Of a stretch of 14,514 bases of DNA, positions 8,069 to 14,514 are shown piece after piece. The position numbers and the translations under genes were made by a program. The notes beneath the pieces were generated by a model. That model did not search any database. It was not told where the DNA came from and saw nothing but the letters and a program-made list of their open reading frames with translations. The stretch's first letter is position 1; every line of letters starts with the position of its first letter. This DNA comes from Synergistaceae bacterium (lineage in GTDB: Bacteria > Synergistota > Synergistia > Synergistales > Aminobacteriaceae), in contig JAAYJB010000426.1 of the NCBI GenBank assembly GCA_012523155.1, forward strand, positions 1 to 14,514, given 5' to 3'.

Positions 8069-8107
8069 AAGGCAGGAATCTTGCAAAGGATTCCTGCCTT
8101 TTTGTTT
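8069..8107 (+). terminator. Intrinsic terminator after ftsZ
   Basis: A perfect 12-bp stem is formed by 8069-8080 (AAGGCAGGAATC) and 8089-8100 (GATTCCTGCCTT), with an 8-base loop, followed by TTTTTGTTT from 8099. This is a textbook rho-independent terminator on the + strand. It most likely ends transcription of the murD-ftsZ group. Confidence 0.93.
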
Positions 8108-8184
8108 CCGACAGGAAACTGTAATCAGGAATTTTTACGTAAGTATGAGCTCAGTACCAGGAGCTGGACAAGGGAGGGATTGAA

Positions 8185-8844
8185 ATGTCCACAAGAGAGA
8201 GCAGAAGGCTCAAGGAAAAGAGATCTATCATTCCTTTCGGGGATATAATGCTCCCTGTAATCGGCCTTGTGGCGGTCGGCCTCCTTATCGTAGGAGTGAA
8301 GCTTTTTTTTCTTTCGGGACCTAAGGCACCTTCTTATTCGCCTGTTTCGCAGCAGCTCCCGGCGGCCCGCCAGGAAGCTCCCCCGAAAGCGGAGGCAGTC
8401 CCCGCAGAGCAGGTGGGCTCAAGACCAGCACAGCAGACTATTCCGGTAAAAGAAGGACCGGTCCTTGCCGCACCGGTCGGCGGACAGACTGCCGCAGCAT
8501 CGCCTGGCAGGGCGCAGCCAAATGAAAATGCAACGGCAAGACCGGTGAAACAGACGGCACCGGCGAGGAAACCGGAGCCTGCAGCGCCTCAGAAACCAGC
8601 CCCCTCGGCAGGCAGCAGCAAGTGGGGGGTACAAATAGGAGCTTTCACGACGAACAGCCGCGCTGAAACAGCCAGGCAGCAGGCAATCAAGGCTGGATAT
8701 TCACCGGTGATCCGGACGGCAGTCGTAAAGGGAAAGAAATACTATAGGGTCGTCGTTCCGGCAGGCAATGAACGAAGGGACGCCAACGAACTCTCAGCGA
8801 GATTGAAAAAATCCGGTTTTCCCATATACGTGGTCTCGATGTGA
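8185..8844 (+). CDS. SPOR-domain membrane protein
   Basis: This 219-residue protein is probably anchored in the inner membrane with its C-terminus outside the cytoplasm. A basic N-terminus (SRRLKEKR, 6-13) precedes one membrane helix (about 21-44), which suggests N-in orientation. A long Pro/Ala/Gln-rich linker (about 45-144) is of low complexity. The SPOR domain occupies about 146-219, seen in KWGVQIGAF (146-154), spaced RAETARQQAIKAGY (159-172), YYRVVVPAG (186-194) and a final strand at FPIYVVSM. SPOR domains bind glycan strands stripped of peptides at the septum, so a role in division is likely. This fits its place next to ftsZ, but it resembles DedD/FtsN types only in layout. AAGGGAGG (8170-8177) supports the ATG. 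It is the first gene after the terminator and lies 25 bp before moeA. Confidence 0.88.
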   Translation: MSTRESRRLKEKRSIIPFGDIMLPVIGLVAVGLLIVGVKLFFLSGPKAPSYSPVSQQLPAARQEAPPKAEAVPAEQVGSRPAQQTIPVKEGPVLAAPVGGQTAAASPGRAQPNENATARPVKQTAPARKPEPAAPQKPAPSAGSSKWGVQIGAFTTNSRAETARQQAIKAGYSPVIRTAVVKGKKYYRVVVPAGNERRDANELSARLKKSGFPIYVVSM

Positions 8845-8855
8845 TCCCGTTTGTT

Positions 8856-8863
8856 AAAGGAGG
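8856..8863 (+). promoter_or_regulatory. Strong ribosome binding site for a TTG start (moeA)
   Basis: AAAGGAGG is a near-perfect anti-16S match, 6 bases before TTG 8870. No ATG or GTG stands at a suitable place, so this site decides the unusual TTG start of the first moeA. Confidence 0.85.
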
Positions 8864-8869
8864 ATAACA

Positions 8870-10099
8870 TTGGCTGGGTTAGTTGAAGATCTTACCCCGA
8901 GGGAAGATGCCCTTTCCCTTGTTTCTTCTGCGCTTGGCTTTCCATGGGGCATCCATGGAGGCGATAATGCCCTGTGTGTTCAGGGATGTAGGATCCTGAA
9001 GGATATTGTTTCCGATGAAGACTTTCCTCCCTTCCCGAGGAGTACCAGGGACGGGTATGCCGTTCTCAGTTCCGACTGTTTCGGAGCAAGCGCAGGAAAC
9101 CCGGCATTCCTTCGTCTTGCAGGTGAAGTGCCCATGGGAGTGCCTCCATCTTTTCGACTGAATGCAGGCGAATGCGCACTCATCCACACTGGAGGCATAT
9201 TGCCTGAAGGGTCAGATGCGGTGGTGATGATGGAGGACACGGATTCAGCCGGAGACTGGGTTGAACTTAAAAACGCAGTACAGAAAACTGACAATACTGT
9301 TTCCTGCGGGGAAGAGTTTTCCCGGGGGGACGTGCTTCTTCAGGCAGGAAGAAAGATTGATTTTCGGACTTCCGGGCTGTTGGCGATGGCAGGTGTTATG
9401 GAAGCGGAATCGGCCGCCCTGCGTGTCGGGATAATAAGCACCGGAGATGAAATTGTCCCGCCTGGCACTATGCCGCTGCCGCCTGGAAAATTCCGCGATG
9501 TCAATTCTGCTCTTTTAACTTCTCTGATCCGGGGTGAAGGATACCAGGTCTCGTATTACGGAATAGCGGAGGATTCCAAAAACTTGCTGGCTTCAGTGCT
9601 GGAAAAAGCCCTCGGCGAATGCGGAACGGTCGTGATCAGCGGTGGGTCCTCGGTAAGCATGAGAGATCACTGTTCCTCCATTCTTGAGGATCTTCCCGAA
9701 CCTGGCCTTCTGATAAGGGGAATCCTTATGTCGCCAGGCAAACCGACACTTATCGCAGGTCTGAAAGACGAGAAAAAACTCGTTCTCGGCCTCCCCGGAC
9801 ATCCTTTTTCCTGCTTTCTTTCCGCCTATACTGTCCTTCTGCCGCTGCTGAACGCCATGATATGGGGGAAGCCGCAGGGATCCTGGAGGAAAATATTTCT
9901 TCCCTCTGAAGAGACGGTGTTCGGCCATTCGGGAATTGAGGAATTCATTCCGTGCATCCTGAGAGAGGGCAGGGTGTTTCCCTATCCTGTAAAGTCTTCT
10001 TTCTCGAAAGCACTTGCTCTTTCTGACGGACTGTACAGGCTCCCGGCGTCACAGGAGACCATACGCAGCGGTGAGGAGGCGGAAATATGGCTTTGGTGA
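8870..10099 (+). CDS. moeA: MoeA-type molybdopterin molybdenumtransferase (first copy)
   Basis: MoeA inserts molybdate (or tungstate) into adenylylated molybdopterin. The 409 residues show the three-part MoeA layout: MoeA_N with FPPFPRSTRDGYAV (52-65), a MoCF-type domain with IISTGDEIV (188-196), FRDVNSALL (208-216), SGGSSVSMRD (257-266) and GLPGHPFS (307-314), and a MoeA_C domain (about 335-408). D61, the TGDE and the Asp of the SVSMRD loop match active-site positions. Two oddities are that the usual KPGKP reads SPGKP (288-292), losing one lysine important in E. coli MoeA, and the usual MDGYA reads RDGYA. It starts at TTG with a strong ribosome site and its end overlaps the next moeA by 13 bp. 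MoeA identity is secure; its metal preference is unknown. Confidence 0.93.
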   Translation: MAGLVEDLTPREDALSLVSSALGFPWGIHGGDNALCVQGCRILKDIVSDEDFPPFPRSTRDGYAVLSSDCFGASAGNPAFLRLAGEVPMGVPPSFRLNAGECALIHTGGILPEGSDAVVMMEDTDSAGDWVELKNAVQKTDNTVSCGEEFSRGDVLLQAGRKIDFRTSGLLAMAGVMEAESAALRVGIISTGDEIVPPGTMPLPPGKFRDVNSALLTSLIRGEGYQVSYYGIAEDSKNLLASVLEKALGECGTVVISGGSSVSMRDHCSSILEDLPEPGLLIRGILMSPGKPTLIAGLKDEKKLVLGLPGHPFSCFLSAYTVLLPLLNAMIWGKPQGSWRKIFLPSEETVFGHSGIEEFIPCILREGRVFPYPVKSSFSKALALSDGLYRLPASQETIRSGEEAEIWLW

Positions 10100-12009
10100 A
10101 AGAAAACATGCATGTCACTCTCGCGAGAGCATGGGAAATACTGGAGGAAAACTGCTCTTCTCTCAGTTTCGAATCGTGCCCGGTCCAGGAGACTTTCGGG
10201 AGGATCCTTGCCGGTGACGTTGTTTCCAGGAGAAATGTCCCTCATTATAATGCATCGGCCATGGATGGCTACGCTCTTTGTTCGCGGATGACGGCAGGGG
10301 CGTCCCAGTCGACACCCCTGTCGTTTGCACCCGAAGATGCCGTCTGGGTAAATACCGGGGGAGATCTGCCCCCGCAGTTTGACTGCGTTGCCATGGTCGA
10401 AGACACTTCGACCGACAGGGAGACGGGAATAGTGGTTCTCGCGAAATCTCTTGTCGCGGGAGAAAATGTGAGGCCGCTCGGGGAAGATGTTTTCTGCGGC
10501 CAGGTTATTGCCAGGGAGGGAGATACTGTATCCCCTGCCCTTGCTTCACTTCTTGCAACTGCCGGGGTTTCAGAGGTGGATGTACTTGCTGTTCCGAAGA
10601 CCCTTTATATCCCCACGGGTGATGAAATTATCCCCATGGAGGAATGGCTTTCCATGGACTTGCCCCCTTCAGGGAAGGTCGGGGAGAGCAACTCTCTTCT
10701 CGTAAAAGGCTATTTCACCCGGTGGGGCTTCCCGCTGGACATAGCTCCCTGCCTTCCCGATGATCCGGCTGTTCTGAAAGAGTACCTTTCCGAAAAGACT
10801 CCCCTCTACGACCTGGTGCTTGTTGGCGCAGGATCGGCGAAAGGCGAGCGGGATCATACCTTCACCGTACTTGGACAAATAGGGCAGCCGCTCTTCAGGT
10901 GGCTTCTCATGAAGCCGGGACGCCCTGCATCCGTATCGAAGGCAGGAGAGTGCACGGTCATTAATCTTCCCGGTTTCCCCATGTCCAATGCGGTGATTCT
11001 CTGGTCGCTGGTATTCCCTGCACTGAACCTGCTGCAGAAGGGTTCTTTCGACAGGAACAGGGCAATTCCGGATGCTCTCGGTGCAGTTGGTTCGGGAACG
11101 GCATCTCTTCTCACGGGCTGTTCTTCATCCTACGGAAAGGAGGAATGGGTACGCCTTAAATGTGTTGAAATAAATGGCGAGAAAAGAACATATCCTCTTC
11201 CTTCGGGTGCGAGCGCCCTTTGGTCATTATCCGAATCAGACGGGGTCGCCCTTCTTCCCCTTGAAGCTGCTGAACTACCCAAAGGAAGCACCGTCAGCCT
11301 ATGGTTCCTGAGGCAGGTTCCCTGGGAGCGGCGGATCCTGTTCCAGGGATCGAACGATCCCGCCTTTGAGAGAATAGCGACCTTTGTCAAGCAGGCAGGG
11401 GGAGAGCTGATTGCCCGCTCTGTGGGCAGTCTCGGAGGACTGGCCGCGCTATCGAGAGGTGAATGTCATGTCGCTGCGTGTCACCTGCTCAACAGCGAAA
11501 CAGGAGAGTACAATTCCTCCTTCATACGTGAGCTTTTCAAGGACAGGGATGAGAACATGGTCCGCAGGCTGGTTTTTTACAGGCAGCAGGGGATCATGAT
11601 CGCCAGGGGAAACCCGAAAGGCATACTTTCAGCTGCTGACCTAAAGAGAGAGGATGTCTCCATCGTCAACCGTCAGCCGGGTGCAGGCACGAGGGTCCTT
11701 CTGGATTATCTTCTCATGCAGGAAGGAATTTCCCCAGGCACGGTGCGGGGGTACGAGAACCAGAGTGCTACCCATTTCGATGCGGGGAACAAGGTCCTGC
11801 TCGGGTTTGCCGATGCCGCCCTGGGGATCAAGTCAGTTGCGGATGCGCTTGGGCTGGATTTCATTCCTGTCACGGAGGAACCATATGAACTGGTGTTTCC
11901 GAGATCTTTTGAAGATCACACTGGTATCCGGGCGCTCCTGCGAGCTCTCGATGACGGGCGGTGGAGAGACATGGTGGACAGGATGGGGGGCTACAGATGG
12001 CCGGAATAA
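10087..12009 (+). CDS. MoeA fused to a PBP-like (LysR-substrate-type) domain
   Basis: This 640-residue protein has a MoeA half (about 1-408) and a C-terminal binding-protein-like half (about 417-640). In the MoeA half I see YNASAMDGYAL (54-64), PTGDEIIP (176-183), GAGSAKGERDHT (247-258), MKPGRP (275-280) and NLPGFP (293-298). The second half has GSLGGLAALSRGECHVAACHLL (447-468), SETGEYN (470-476), YRQQGIMIARGNPKGI (498-513) and VNRQPGAGTRVLLDYLL (527-543), the pattern of the PBP-like domain (Pfam PBP_like) found on a subset of MoeA proteins. There is no signal peptide, so this domain would act in the cytoplasm, perhaps binding oxyanion or cofactor; that is inference. ATG 10087 has GAGGAGG (10073-10079) 7 bases upstream. 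Its end overlaps moaA by 13 bp. It is distant from the preceding moeA, so not a recent duplicate. Confidence 0.92.
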   Translation: MALVKENMHVTLARAWEILEENCSSLSFESCPVQETFGRILAGDVVSRRNVPHYNASAMDGYALCSRMTAGASQSTPLSFAPEDAVWVNTGGDLPPQFDCVAMVEDTSTDRETGIVVLAKSLVAGENVRPLGEDVFCGQVIAREGDTVSPALASLLATAGVSEVDVLAVPKTLYIPTGDEIIPMEEWLSMDLPPSGKVGESNSLLVKGYFTRWGFPLDIAPCLPDDPAVLKEYLSEKTPLYDLVLVGAGSAKGERDHTFTVLGQIGQPLFRWLLMKPGRPASVSKAGECTVINLPGFPMSNAVILWSLVFPALNLLQKGSFDRNRAIPDALGAVGSGTASLLTGCSSSYGKEEWVRLKCVEINGEKRTYPLPSGASALWSLSESDGVALLPLEAAELPKGSTVSLWFLRQVPWERRILFQGSNDPAFERIATFVKQAGGELIARSVGSLGGLAALSRGECHVAACHLLNSETGEYNSSFIRELFKDRDENMVRRLVFYRQQGIMIARGNPKGILSAADLKREDVSIVNRQPGAGTRVLLDYLLMQEGISPGTVRGYENQSATHFDAGNKVLLGFADAALGIKSVADALGLDFIPVTEEPYELVFPRSFEDHTGIRALLRALDDGRWRDMVDRMGGYRWPE

Positions 12010-12998
12010 TACAGGATCCCTACGGACGGATACTTGAATACGTCCGTATTTCGGTGACAGACAGGTGCAATTATCGGTGCCGCTACTGCATGCCTTCAGA
12101 GGGCGTGGAATGGATTCCCCACGAAGAGATCATGTCGTACGAGAACATACTGTTTCTCTGCGAAGTTTTTGTGGAACTCGGGGTAAAGAAAATCCGGTTT
12201 ACCGGAGGGGAGCCCTTTGTTCGAAAAGGTTTTGTGTCTTTTCTCAAAAAGGTCCGTGAGAAGTTTCCCGGTCTCCGCATAGCAGTGACCACCAATGGTA
12301 CGATGTTGGAGGAAACTGCAGACCGTCTTTCGGGACTCAGGCTTGAATCCGTAAATGTGAGCCTTGATACACTCGACCCGCAAAAATTTCACTATATCAC
12401 GGTTACAGGAGACATAGAAAAGGTCATTCGGGGGGTCGATGCTCTCTGTGCTGAAAAAAACGTCCCGGTGAAGATCAACACGGTGGCAATGAAACATTTC
12501 AACGACGATGAAATTCGCTCCCTTGTGGGATTTGCACGGGAAAGGGATATTCTGGCCCGTTTCATAGAATTTATGCCCCTTGACAGGGATGTATGGTCGC
12601 AGGACAAGTATATTTCCGCACGGGACATTCTTTCCCTTCTTCCAGATGCCGGATCATGGGAACCCTGTGATCCCGCAGGACGTTCAGAGGTCAGTGGTCC
12701 GTCCAGATACTATCGGAATAGCTCAACAGGCCAAAAAGTAGGTATCATTTCTGCGGTTTCTGATCATTTTTGCAATTTATGCAACCGACTTCGGGTTACT
12801 TCAACAGGAGTTGTACGCCCCTGCCTGTTCGGAAATTTCGGTGTACCGGTGATCGATGCTCTGCGTGAAAAAAATAGGGAGGCAGTGAAAAAAGGGATAC
12901 TGAAAGCTGTAGCCGCAAAACCCCGTAGGGGGTTGACAGGAATTCCCGGAGAGAATGGTTTGTGTGAAGAACGGCATATGTCCCAGATCGGAGGATAA
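11997..12998 (+). CDS. moaA: MoaA, GTP 3',8-cyclase (radical SAM)
   Basis: MoaA uses S-adenosylmethionine and two 4Fe-4S clusters to convert GTP to 3',8-cH2GTP, the first Moco step, with MoaC completing cPMP. The 333 residues contain the radical-SAM cluster CNYRCRYC (C24, C28, C31), RFTGGEPFVR (67-76), TTNGTML (98-104), VNVSLDTLD (119-127) and RFIEFMPL (188-195). The C-terminal cluster cysteines are C259, C262 and C276. The protein ends in IGG, and the terminal double glycine is needed in MoaA. I take ATG 11997 as the start because the conserved YVRISVTDRCNYRC follows at normal spacing; the in-frame ATG at 11961 lies inside moeA. The gene overlaps its upstream neighbour by 13 bp and moaC begins 5 bp after its stop. 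Confidence 0.97.
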   Translation: MAGIIQDPYGRILEYVRISVTDRCNYRCRYCMPSEGVEWIPHEEIMSYENILFLCEVFVELGVKKIRFTGGEPFVRKGFVSFLKKVREKFPGLRIAVTTNGTMLEETADRLSGLRLESVNVSLDTLDPQKFHYITVTGDIEKVIRGVDALCAEKNVPVKINTVAMKHFNDDEIRSLVGFARERDILARFIEFMPLDRDVWSQDKYISARDILSLLPDAGSWEPCDPAGRSEVSGPSRYYRNSSTGQKVGIISAVSDHFCNLCNRLRVTSTGVVRPCLFGNFGVPVIDALREKNREAVKKGILKAVAAKPRRGLTGIPGENGLCEERHMSQIGG

Positions 12999-13003
12999 AT
13001 TAT

Positions 13004-13531
13004 ATGGTCCATGACACTGTCCCTGCAGGGGAACAGCTCTCGCACCTCGATGAAGATGGCAGGCCGAGAATGGTTGACGTGAGCGGCAAGGCCGAAACAT
13101 ACCGTACTGCTGTCGCTGAAGGGTGCGTCATCCTGGATGAGGCTGTTTGTGCCTGTCTCTCTGATGGAAAAAATTCAAAGAAGGGCGATGTCTTCCGCAT
13201 CGCTGAAACTGCCGGAATAATGGCTGTAAAAAAGACACCGGAGCTGATCCCGCTGTGTCATGGAATACGGATCGAAAAAGCGGAGATACGGTGCTCCCTT
13301 GACGAGGGGAAGAAAAAGGTCTGTATCCGCTGTACGGTGGCTGCGAGAGATGTAACCGGGGTTGAGATGGAAGCACTGACCGGAGTTTCGGCAGCAGCCC
13401 TCACAGTGTATGATATGTGCAAGGGAATTTCAAAGAATATGGTGATACAGGACATCCGGCTCTTGAAGAAAACTGGCGGGAAAAGCGGCACCTATACGGC
13501 CGGGGGGATGAGTGAAGATGCGGATTCTTGA
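13004..13531 (+). CDS. moaC: MoaC, cyclic pyranopterin monophosphate synthase
   Basis: MoaC rearranges the MoaA product to cPMP in the cytoplasm as a hexamer. The 175 residues show LSHLDEDGRPRMVDVSGK (12-29), TYRTAVAEG (32-40), KKGDVFRIAETAGIMAVKKT (59-78), LIPLCHGI (81-88), GVEMEALTGVSAAALTVYDMCK (119-140) and RLLKKTGGKSG (152-162). H86, D137 and the lysines K60 and K140 match active-site positions. GGAGG (12990-12994) lies 9 bases before ATG. The usual LCHPL reads LCHGI, a small change. The stop overlaps the following mog fusion by 20 bp. The length is slightly over the usual ~160 because of short N- and C-terminal tails. Confidence 0.97.
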   Translation: MVHDTVPAGEQLSHLDEDGRPRMVDVSGKAETYRTAVAEGCVILDEAVCACLSDGKNSKKGDVFRIAETAGIMAVKKTPELIPLCHGIRIEKAEIRCSLDEGKKKVCIRCTVAARDVTGVEMEALTGVSAAALTVYDMCKGISKNMVIQDIRLLKKTGGKSGTYTAGGMSEDADS

Positions 13532-14339
13532 AATACTGGAGAACGAGGGCGAAAGGCAGTTTGTTCACACGCTCTGCTTTGTAGGCGTGAACGGCGCGGG
13601 GAGGACATCCTTCAATGGAACGGAGAGACAATTGTTCCTTTTGCCGCCGGGTGCCGCGGATCGCCTGCCCGATAATTCCTCCGGTTTCGTTGTTTCTGCC
13701 CGGGAGTTTTCCCCGAGTGGTTTTTTGTCGGTGCAGGAGTGTCTCTTCCGTATCAGGCTATCTGAAGACCACGGTCTTGCGCTTCTTCATCCGGAAAAGA
13801 GCGGATTTGTCCCCCTCTCTTCAGCATGTTCCTTCCTTCGCCCGTTCACGGCCGGAATTATCACCGTGAGCGACAAGGGGAGCCGTGGGGAAAGGGAGGA
13901 CGGTTCCGGACCTGCCCTTGCAGCGGAAGTGACCGCTCTGGGGGCGGACGTGCTTTTCACGTCGATCGTCCCCGACGATCACGAAGTGCTTGTTCCGCTC
14001 CTGAAGGAATGGAGCGACGGCAAATGTCTTGACCTGATCCTGTGCACCGGTGGTACTGGTTTTTCCCAGAGAGATGTAACGCCGGAAGCGCTGGATGCTG
14101 TCGGTGAGAAACACGTTCCGGGGATCGGTGAAGCCATGAGGGCGGCATCACTGAAAATCACCCCGAGGGCCATACTGAGCCGTGCGAATGCTGTTATACG
14201 AGGCAAAACACTCGTTATCTCACTTCCCGGAAGCACAAAAGCGGCTCTGGAGTGTTTCGTCTCGGTGGCACCTGCGCTCAGGCACGGGATCGAAATACTC
14301 TGCGGCCGGGACAGCGAGTGCGGCTCGAATCCGGTTTGA
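13512..14339 (+). CDS. mog: Mog/MoaB-type molybdopterin adenylyltransferase with an unusual N-terminal region
   Basis: Residues about 112-264 of 275 are a full MogA/MoaB domain, which adenylylates molybdopterin before metal insertion by MoeA. Seen are [14 protein letters not shown] (114-127), EDGSGP (129-134), [17 protein letters not shown] (177-193), PGIGEAMR (203-210), [10 protein letters not shown] (222-231) and [11 protein letters not shown] (237-247). Residues 1-110 are not part of Mog. They carry ERQLFLLP (38-45), resembling the RQVSLL strand of MOSC domains, which are known as fusions to Mog. The rest does not clearly match and is shorter than a MOSC domain, so a degenerate MOSC is only a suggestion. 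Start choice is between GTG 13512 and ATG 13518, both after a GGGGGG tract. It overlaps moaC by 20 bp. Confidence 0.88.
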   Translation: MKMRILEILENEGERQFVHTLCFVGVNGAGRTSFNGTERQLFLLPPGAADRLPDNSSGFVVSAREFSPSGFLSVQECLFRIRLSEDHGLALLHPEKSGFVPLSSACSFLRPFTAGIITVSDKGSRGEREDGSGPALAAEVTALGADVLFTSIVPDDHEVLVPLLKEWSDGKCLDLILCTGGTGFSQRDVTPEALDAVGEKHVPGIGEAMRAASLKITPRAILSRANAVIRGKTLVISLPGSTKAALECFVSVAPALRHGIEILCGRDSECGSNPV

Positions 14340-14363
14340 CTGCAGAGGAATCCATAAGCGGAA

Positions 14364-14370
14364 GAGGAGG
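14364..14370 (+). promoter_or_regulatory. Ribosome binding site for rapZ
   Basis: GAGGAGG leaves 7 bases before GTG 14378. It favours this GTG over an in-frame TTG at 14336 that overlaps the mog stop. Confidence 0.75.
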
Positions 14371-14377
14371 CCATCCG

Positions 14378-14514
14378 GTGGACATTGAAAACCAGGGTGT
14401 CAAAAAATGTGTCATCCTCACAGGGATGTCCGGGGCGGGAAAATCAACTGCTCTCAAAGTACTTGAAGACCAGGGGATGTTCGCCATCGACAATATTCCT
14501 CCGGCACTCCTTTC
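14378..14514 (+). CDS. rapZ: RapZ/YvcJ-family nucleotide-binding protein (3' partial)
   Basis: Only the first 45 codons are in the window. They contain [20 protein letters not shown] (residues 12-31), a Walker A P-loop, followed by [11 protein letters not shown], matching the GxSGAGKSxALxxLEDxG and DNLPxxLL pattern of the RapZ family. The family binds ATP/GTP; in E. coli RapZ controls GlmZ/GlmY small-RNA turnover and so amino-sugar synthesis, while in other bacteria its role is less clear. It begins 38 bp after the mog stop with a strong ribosome site and so is likely co-transcribed with the Moco genes. In many bacteria yvcK and whiA follow, but that lies outside the window. Confidence 0.93.
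   Translation, partial: MDIENQGVKKCVILTGMSGAGKSTALKVLEDQGMFAIDNIPPALL

Larger units (their letters stand above)
7997..8184 (+). other. Intergenic gap between ftsZ and the SPOR gene
   Basis: This 188-bp non-coding gap separates the two gene groups. It holds a compact hairpin (8031-8050) and an intrinsic terminator (8069-8107). The remaining ~80 bp before the SPOR gene contains a small TTTCC/GGAAA inverted repeat (8105-8117) and an AT-rich patch near 8131-8145. I could not identify a -35/-10 pair with good match and spacing, so the promoter for the downstream genes is unplaced. I see no recognisable riboswitch aptamer. Confidence 0.6.

Noticed and set aside
8102..8145. Sigma-70-type promoter for the SPOR-Moco genes
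   Set aside because: Candidates such as TTGTTT or CCGACA with TAATCA, TACGTA or TAAGTA have poor matches or wrong spacing, so no promoter was called.
7997..8184. Molybdenum-cofactor riboswitch before the Moco genes
   Set aside because: The gap has only a short hairpin and a terminator, not a multi-stem aptamer I can recognise, and it precedes the SPOR gene rather than moeA; the 25-bp gap before moeA is too short.
8063..8248. Possible small gene of 61 codons on the + strand in the ftsZ-SPOR gap
   Set aside because: It runs through the terminator stem and T tract and overlaps the SPOR gene start; the peptide has no recognisable feature.
12919..12934. AACCCC/GGGGTT hairpin
   Set aside because: A 6-bp stem inside conserved moaA coding sequence without a T tract; probably chance.

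Overview
The window is about 14.5 kb of densely packed chromosomal DNA with every supported gene on the + strand. It holds the second half of a division and cell wall (dcw) cluster, murD(partial)-ftsW-murG-murC-ftsQ-like-ftsA-ftsZ. After one 188-bp gap come a SPOR-domain gene and a molybdenum-cofactor (Moco) block, moeA-moeA(PBP fusion)-moaA-moaC-mog fusion, and then the start of rapZ. I see no mobile element, CRISPR array, rRNA or tRNA gene, and no gene-free stretch longer than 300 bp.

Region 1 (1-7996): genes overlap or sit a few bases apart (ftsW/murG overlap 4 bp, murG/murC overlap 8 bp, ftsQ/ftsA abut), as in a translationally coupled operon. The products make and flip/polymerise lipid II (MurD, MurC, MurG, FtsW) and build the Z ring (FtsA, FtsZ, FtsQ-like). 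No murB or ddl lies between murC and ftsQ. FtsA has lost both aspartates of its phosphate-2 ATP motif, although FtsZ keeps the C-terminal peptide that FtsA normally binds.

Region 2 (7997-8184): a perfect short hairpin is followed by a strong intrinsic terminator with a 12-bp stem and a T tract, closing the dcw operon. I found no convincing promoter after it.

Region 3 (8185-14514): a SPOR protein (probable septal peptidoglycan binder) leads a run of Moco genes with very short gaps or overlaps. MoaA and MoaC make cPMP, the Mog domain adenylylates molybdopterin, and two very different MoeA proteins (one with a periplasmic-binding-protein-like C-terminal domain) insert the metal. Two MoeA types side by side suggest handling of both molybdate and tungstate, which is inference. 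moaD/moaE are not here. rapZ starts 38 bp downstream of mog.

Organism: a bacterium of roughly 50-55% GC by eye, with strong AGGAGG-type ribosome binding sites and frequent GTG/TTG starts. Gene order and the divergent FtsQ/FtsA/MurG sequences would fit an anaerobic lineage such as Synergistota. I hold that with only moderate to low confidence because no marker gene settles it. Most of the window is conventional. The points most worth a second look are the FtsA active-site changes, the MoeA pair, the extra N-terminal region on Mog, and the unclear start of ftsQ.
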